A stretch of 64,000 bases of DNA, from assembly GCF_005502885.1 (NCBI RefSeq), contig NZ_SCMR01000022.1, positions 1 to 64,000 of the forward strand. Reading direction: 5' to 3'. The notes beneath the pieces were generated by a model. That model did not search any database. It saw only the letters and a list, made by a program, of their open reading frames with translations, and was not told where the DNA came from. The translations under genes were made by a program, and so were the position numbers. This stretch comes from Microbacterium sp. 2FI. Lineage in GTDB: Bacteria; Actinomycetota; Actinomycetes; Actinomycetales; Microbacteriaceae. Positions 60,791 through 64,000 of this stretch are shown piece by piece; the stretch's first letter is position 1, and the number at the start of each line of letters is the position of its first letter.

Positions 60791-63625
60791 GCGGGCGACG
60801 AGCGCGGTTCCGGCGAGCAGGAGGAGGCCCGCCGTGACGAGCGGCAGCGCCGGGTCGACGCCGGTCGGCGGCAGGTCGTCGTCCGGCGGTGTCGGAGTCG
60901 GAATCGGCGTCGGGGTCGGTATCGGCGTCGGGGTCGGAGTGGGCGTCGGGGTGGGAGTGGGCGTCGGGGTGGGAGTGGGCGTCGGGGTCGGGGTCGGCGT
61001 GGGCGTCGATGCCGCAGTCGTGACGACCTGGATCGTCACCGACCCGCCTGCCCCGCCGTCCTTGTCTGTCGCTGTGAGAACGGCAGCGTACGTCCCCGGG
61101 GCCGCGTACGTGTGCGTCACGGGAGGGTCCGCCGGACCGGGCACGCTCAGCAGCGGCGATCCGTCGCCCCAGTCGACGGTGTAGAGGAACATCGCCGCCA
61201 TGTCGGCCGCCGACGGGTCGTCGGCCCCGACTTTCACGGTGAACGGTTCGCCCACGGTCGCGGTGCGCTCATCCGAGACGACCGTGATGGGGGCGGTGTT
61301 GGTGACATCGAGCAGGGCGGTGTCGGTGGACTGCTCCCCGTCGAGGGTCACGCGCAGAATCACCGTGTGGGATGCCGGTCCATCGTCGATCCCGAGCGCT
61401 TCGAGCTCCAGCCACGTCAGCGTGGGCGTCGGCCCTGTGGCGTCGGCGAAGGCGCCGTCGCCGTCGATGTCCCACTCGTAGACCGCGCCAGGCGTCGAGC
61501 CCGTGCCGTCGAGCGTGAGGCTCGCTCCTTCGGCGACGGTGTAGGGACCGCCGGCGTCCGCGACCACCGGGGCATCGACCACCTGGGTCAGCGAGCCGCT
61601 GGATGCCGAGAACTGAGGAGTGCCGGAGAACGTCGCGGTGATGGCGTGCGAACCGGCGGTGAGCGTGCTGGTGGTCAATGTCGCGGTGCCGTCGGCGGCG
61701 AGGGTCACGACGGCAAGAGGGGTGGCACCTTCGGTGAAGACGACCGGTCCGCTCGTCACCGGAGAACCGCCGGCGGTCACCGTCGCGGTGAAGGTGACAG
61801 TCTCGCCGAACGTCGACGGGTTCATGTCCGAGGTGACCGTCGTGCTGGTGGCCGCGGCGTCGACGACCTGCGTCACCTCGTCATCGCTCGCCGCGAAGGC
61901 CGTGGTGCCCGTGTACGCGGCGGCGATCATATGCGACCCCACGGACAGTCCGCTCGTCGTGAAGGTCGCGGTGCCGTCTGCCGCGAGCGCGACGGTGGCA
62001 AGAGAGGTGGCACCTCCGGTGAAGGCGACCGATCCGCTCGTCACCGCAGCGCCACCGGCGGTCACCGTCGCAGTGAAGGTCACGGCCTGCCCGACGGTCG
62101 ACGGATTCACCGATGACGTGAGCGAAGTGACGGTCGGCTGCAGGCTTTCGATGGTGAGGCACCATCCGCCCGAGATCGAGCCCGAGTCGCCGTTGGCGTC
62201 GTCCACGACCCACAGACTCCACTGGCCCTCGCCGGTCGCGCCGTCGAAGGTCGACAGCGTCGTCGCCGCGCTTGCGATCGGCGCCGGCGCCGGGAAGGCC
62301 GCGTCCGCGGCATCCGCGTCGCTGTCTGTCGGGCGGAAGCTCCCCGATGTGAGCGGAGTCGGCACCGTGCCGGCCGCGTCGTCGTCGAACACGACGGTGA
62401 GGCCGCTCACTGGGCCCGTCCCTCCGACGTCGCTCATGAGGACGACGTTCGTCGTCGGCACGGGGCCGGACAGCATCACGTCGAGGTCGACCGGCACGGC
62501 GTGCGTGAGGCCGTTGAGCGTCACCGTGACCTTCGTGACCGGGCCGCCGAGGACCCCCGCCGGGACCGTGATGTTCGACGGGTACGGCCCGCTGGTGCCG
62601 CTGGTGCCGGCCGCCGGCACGGTGATCGCCCCGGTGTTGCAGAAGGTGCTTCCGCTGACGGTGGTGACGTTGTCCACCCGTTGGGTCACGCTGCCGTTGC
62701 TCGTCAGGAACCCGGTCGCCCCCGAGTAGGTGGCCGTGACCAGGTGCGTTCCTTCGGTCGCTACCGCCGTGGTGAAGGTGGCGACGCCGGCGCCGTTCAG
62801 AGCCACGTTGGTCGCGGCCGGTACGCCGTCGATCGCGAAGGTGACGGTGCCGGTGGTGACCGGGGCCCCGCTCGCGGTGACGACGGCGGTGAAGGTCACG
62901 AGGTCCGCCGGTGACGACGGAGTCCCCGAGGTCGTGACGACCGTCGTCGTTGCCGCGGCCGCCGCCTCGGTCGTGATCACGAGGCTCCACCCGCCGGCCA
63001 TCTGACCGACATCGCCGGTGGCGTCGTCGACGACGTACAGCTGCCACGTGCCGTTCGGGTTGATGCCGGTGAACGCCCCGGCGAGCGTGGTCTGCGTCGA
63101 GGGAGCGGGCGCGGGCGCCGGGAACGAGTCCGTTCCCGTCGGGTTCGTCGGGCGGTAGGTCCCGGTCGGCACGTTGCCGCTCGACGGCACCCCTGCGGCC
63201 GCGGCGTCGTCGAAGGTGAGCGTCGCATTGTTCGCGAAGGTGAATGTGCCCTCGGCGGCGGCATCGGAGAGCACCACGAGGTTCGCCCCCGAGGGAGCGA
63301 CGATCATCGCGTCGACGTCATTGAGGATGCTGTGGGTGACGCCGTGGAAGACCACCTGCACCGTGGTGACGGCGCCGGCCATTCCCGAGACGGTGATGGA
63401 CGACGGATAGGGGCTCGCCGGGCCGATCTGGTTCGCCGATCCGGTGGCGGGAATCGCGATCGCGGCCGTGTTCGAGAACGTGGTGGGCCCGTCGGCGAAC
63501 GCGGCCGACGGAACGCCGACGACCCCGCCGACGATGCCGAGGAGAACGGCGACGGATGCCGCGGCGACGCGCCGGACGGACCACCGCGGTGCGACAGTCC
63601 TCACTCGTGCTTCGGACGTGGTCAT
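60719..63625 (-). CDS. LPPTG-anchored surface protein with Ig-like, P-domain-like and PKD domains
   Basis: 968 residues. Signal peptide about 1-45 (VAAASVAVLLGIVGGVVGVP, ending SAAFA). Two related beta-sandwich domains of proprotein-convertase-P-domain type are at about 46-220 and 325-495, each with a THxxxxDxDxM stretch and ending GGWSLVI or GGWCLTI. Bacterial Ig-like domains (about 225-320, 500-590, 592-685), a PKD-like region (DWGDGSP, THTYAAPGTYAAVLTATDKD) and a Thr-Pro repeat spacer follow, then LPPTG, a membrane segment and an Arg-rich tail. ATG 63625 has GAGGGG upstream. Probably an adhesin or matrix protein; no catalytic residues seen. Confidence 0.9.
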   Translation of the reverse strand: MTTSEARVRTVAPRWSVRRVAAASVAVLLGIVGGVVGVPSAAFADGPTTFSNTAAIAIPATGSANQIGPASPYPSSITVSGMAGAVTTVQVVFHGVTHSILNDVDAMIVAPSGANLVVLSDAAAEGTFTFANNATLTFDDAAAAGVPSSGNVPTGTYRPTNPTGTDSFPAPAPAPSTQTTLAGAFTGINPNGTWQLYVVDDATGDVGQMAGGWSLVITTEAAAAATTTVVTTSGTPSSPADLVTFTAVVTASGAPVTTGTVTFAIDGVPAATNVALNGAGVATFTTAVATEGTHLVTATYSGATGFLTSNGSVTQRVDNVTTVSGSTFCNTGAITVPAAGTSGTSGPYPSNITVPAGVLGGPVTKVTVTLNGLTHAVPVDLDVMLSGPVPTTNVVLMSDVGGTGPVSGLTVVFDDDAAGTVPTPLTSGSFRPTDSDADAADAAFPAPAPIASAATTLSTFDGATGEGQWSLWVVDDANGDSGSISGGWCLTIESLQPTVTSLTSSVNPSTVGQAVTFTATVTAGGAAVTSGSVAFTGGATSLATVALAADGTATFTTSGLSVGSHMIAAAYTGTTAFAASDDEVTQVVDAAATSTTVTSDMNPSTFGETVTFTATVTAGGSPVTSGPVVFTEGATPLAVVTLAADGTATLTTSTLTAGSHAITATFSGTPQFSASSGSLTQVVDAPVVADAGGPYTVAEGASLTLDGTGSTPGAVYEWDIDGDGAFADATGPTPTLTWLELEALGIDDGPASHTVILRVTLDGEQSTDTALLDVTNTAPITVVSDERTATVGEPFTVKVGADDPSAADMAAMFLYTVDWGDGSPLLSVPGPADPPVTHTYAAPGTYAAVLTATDKDGGAGGSVTIQVVTTAASTPTPTPTPTPTPTPTPTPTPTPTPTPTPIPTPTPIPTPTPPDDDLPPTGVDPALPLVTAGLLLLAGTALVARSAVRVPRADRGAGDGLGRTRRES
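60890..61007. repeat. G-rich 6-nt/12-nt tandem repeat encoding a Thr-Pro spacer
   Basis: About twenty 6-nt units (GTCGGG, GTGGGA, GTGGGC and similar on the plus strand) encode the TPTP and IPTP spacer of the surface protein on the minus strand. The 12-nt block GTGGGCGTCGGG recurs almost unchanged from 60938 to 60986. The plus strand is a run of G-tracts. Confidence 0.9.
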
Positions 63626-63719
63626 GATTCCCCTCACGGGTCCGGGTCTGCCCTGTCCGCACACTATGACCGCGGGGCGCCGTTGTACAGACCGCGGTCT
63701 CGCGGGCTGTGCGTCGGGC

Positions 63720-63725
63720 TAGGCT
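63720..63725 (+). promoter_or_regulatory. -10 box TAGGCT for nucS
   Basis: TAGGCT ends 6 nt before GTG 63732, leaderless. Confidence 0.6.
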
Positions 63726-63731
63726 CGTCGG

Positions 63732-64000
63732 GTGCGTCTCGTCATCGCCCGCTGCTCCGTGGATTACACCGGTCGACTGACCGCGCACCTGCCGCTTGCC
63801 ACCCGCCTGCTCGTCCACAAGGGCGACGGGTCGCTGCTGGTCCACTCGGACGGCGGCTCGTACAAGCCGCTCAACTGGATGAGCCCGCCGTGCCGACTCG
63901 ATGTCGAGGAGCCGGATGCCGATTCCCTCGCCGCAGGCGTGCGCGAGCACTGGCGCGTCACCCACGCCAAGACCGGCGACGCCCTGCTCGTGCGCATCTA
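63732..64000 (+). CDS. nucS: Mismatch-specific endonuclease NucS/EndoMS, 5' part
   Basis: First 89 codons of a gene running off the window. The start reads [20 protein letters not shown], then [20 protein letters not shown] and PLNWMSPPC, matching the N-terminal dimerisation/DNA-binding domain of NucS, the enzyme replacing MutS-MutL in actinobacterial mismatch repair. The catalytic RecB-like C-terminal domain lies beyond the window. GTG 63732 is set by the -10 box 6 nt upstream. Confidence 0.93.
   Translation, partial: MRLVIARCSVDYTGRLTAHLPLATRLLVHKGDGSLLVHSDGGSYKPLNWMSPPCRLDVEEPDADSLAAGVREHWRVTHAKTGDALLVRI

Noticed and set aside
60890-61007. G-rich repeats as a CRISPR array
   Set aside because: Units are 6-12 nt, contiguous without spacers, and in frame as Thr-Pro codons of a surface protein.

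Overview
The window is high-GC actinobacterial DNA, most likely from a Microbacteriaceae genus such as Microbacterium. That placement rests on a NucS mismatch endonuclease start, a DUF222/HNH protein, LPXTG surface proteins built from DUF11/DUF5979-like domains, a SufS-SufU pair, Pr6Pr membrane proteins and a very large share of leaderless genes. I count 14 genes where a TAnnnT -10 box ends only 6-7 nt before the start codon. No rRNA, tRNA, CRISPR array or insertion sequence was recognised.

Layout. 1-3467: a nearly perfect 59-bp fold-back repeat at the window edge, an M20 amidohydrolase, a repeat-rich spacer and sufS-sufU. 3525-11559: a complete kdp potassium-uptake operon (small membrane ORF, kdpF, A, B, C, D, E) behind a hairpin-rich leader. 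11586-21094: a terC gene, then a minus-strand catabolic operon transcribed as substrate-binding lipoprotein, Php-type phosphotriesterase homologue, ROK kinase, RbsC-type permease, YhfX-type PLP enzyme, ABC ATPase and SIS-domain isomerase/deglycase. A ROK repressor diverges from it, and a strong palindrome lies inside the presumed operon promoter. 21082-21782: a Phd/PIN toxin-antitoxin pair. 21857-34411: purL, a DUF222-HNH protein, a 45-residue membrane protein, two tandem paralogues of unknown function, an acyltransferase-patatin pair, a YtrA-type GntR/ABC module, an unknown protein, chorismate mutase and an AI-2E-family permease.

34497-51974: a lactonase-like propeller protein and purA, then a 2827-residue LPATG-anchored surface protein flanked on both sides by paralogous Pr6Pr membrane proteins, then argG, a small secreted protein and a membrane-anchored penicillin-acylase-family Ntn hydrolase. 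52003-58312: a complete Mrp Na+/H+ antiporter operon (A/B fusion, C, D, E, F, G) whose genes all overlap. 58426-64000: a LacI regulator diverging from an MFS transporter over two operator palindromes, a second LPPTG surface protein overlapping the MFS gene tail to tail, and the 5' part of nucS.

How the genes work together. Kdp (K+ uptake) and Mrp (Na+ extrusion) are two full ion-homeostasis systems. The 12.5-19.7 kb operon combines import, phosphorylation, SIS-type isomerisation or deglycation, an amidohydrolase-fold hydrolase and a racemase-like PLP enzyme. It reads as a pathway for a glycosylated or aminated substrate whose identity cannot be read from sequence, and it is the best candidate here for an uncharacterised system. 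The large surface protein contains at least six divergent modules with an F-W-(N/D)-x-F-D-like motif followed by nine DUF5979-like modules.
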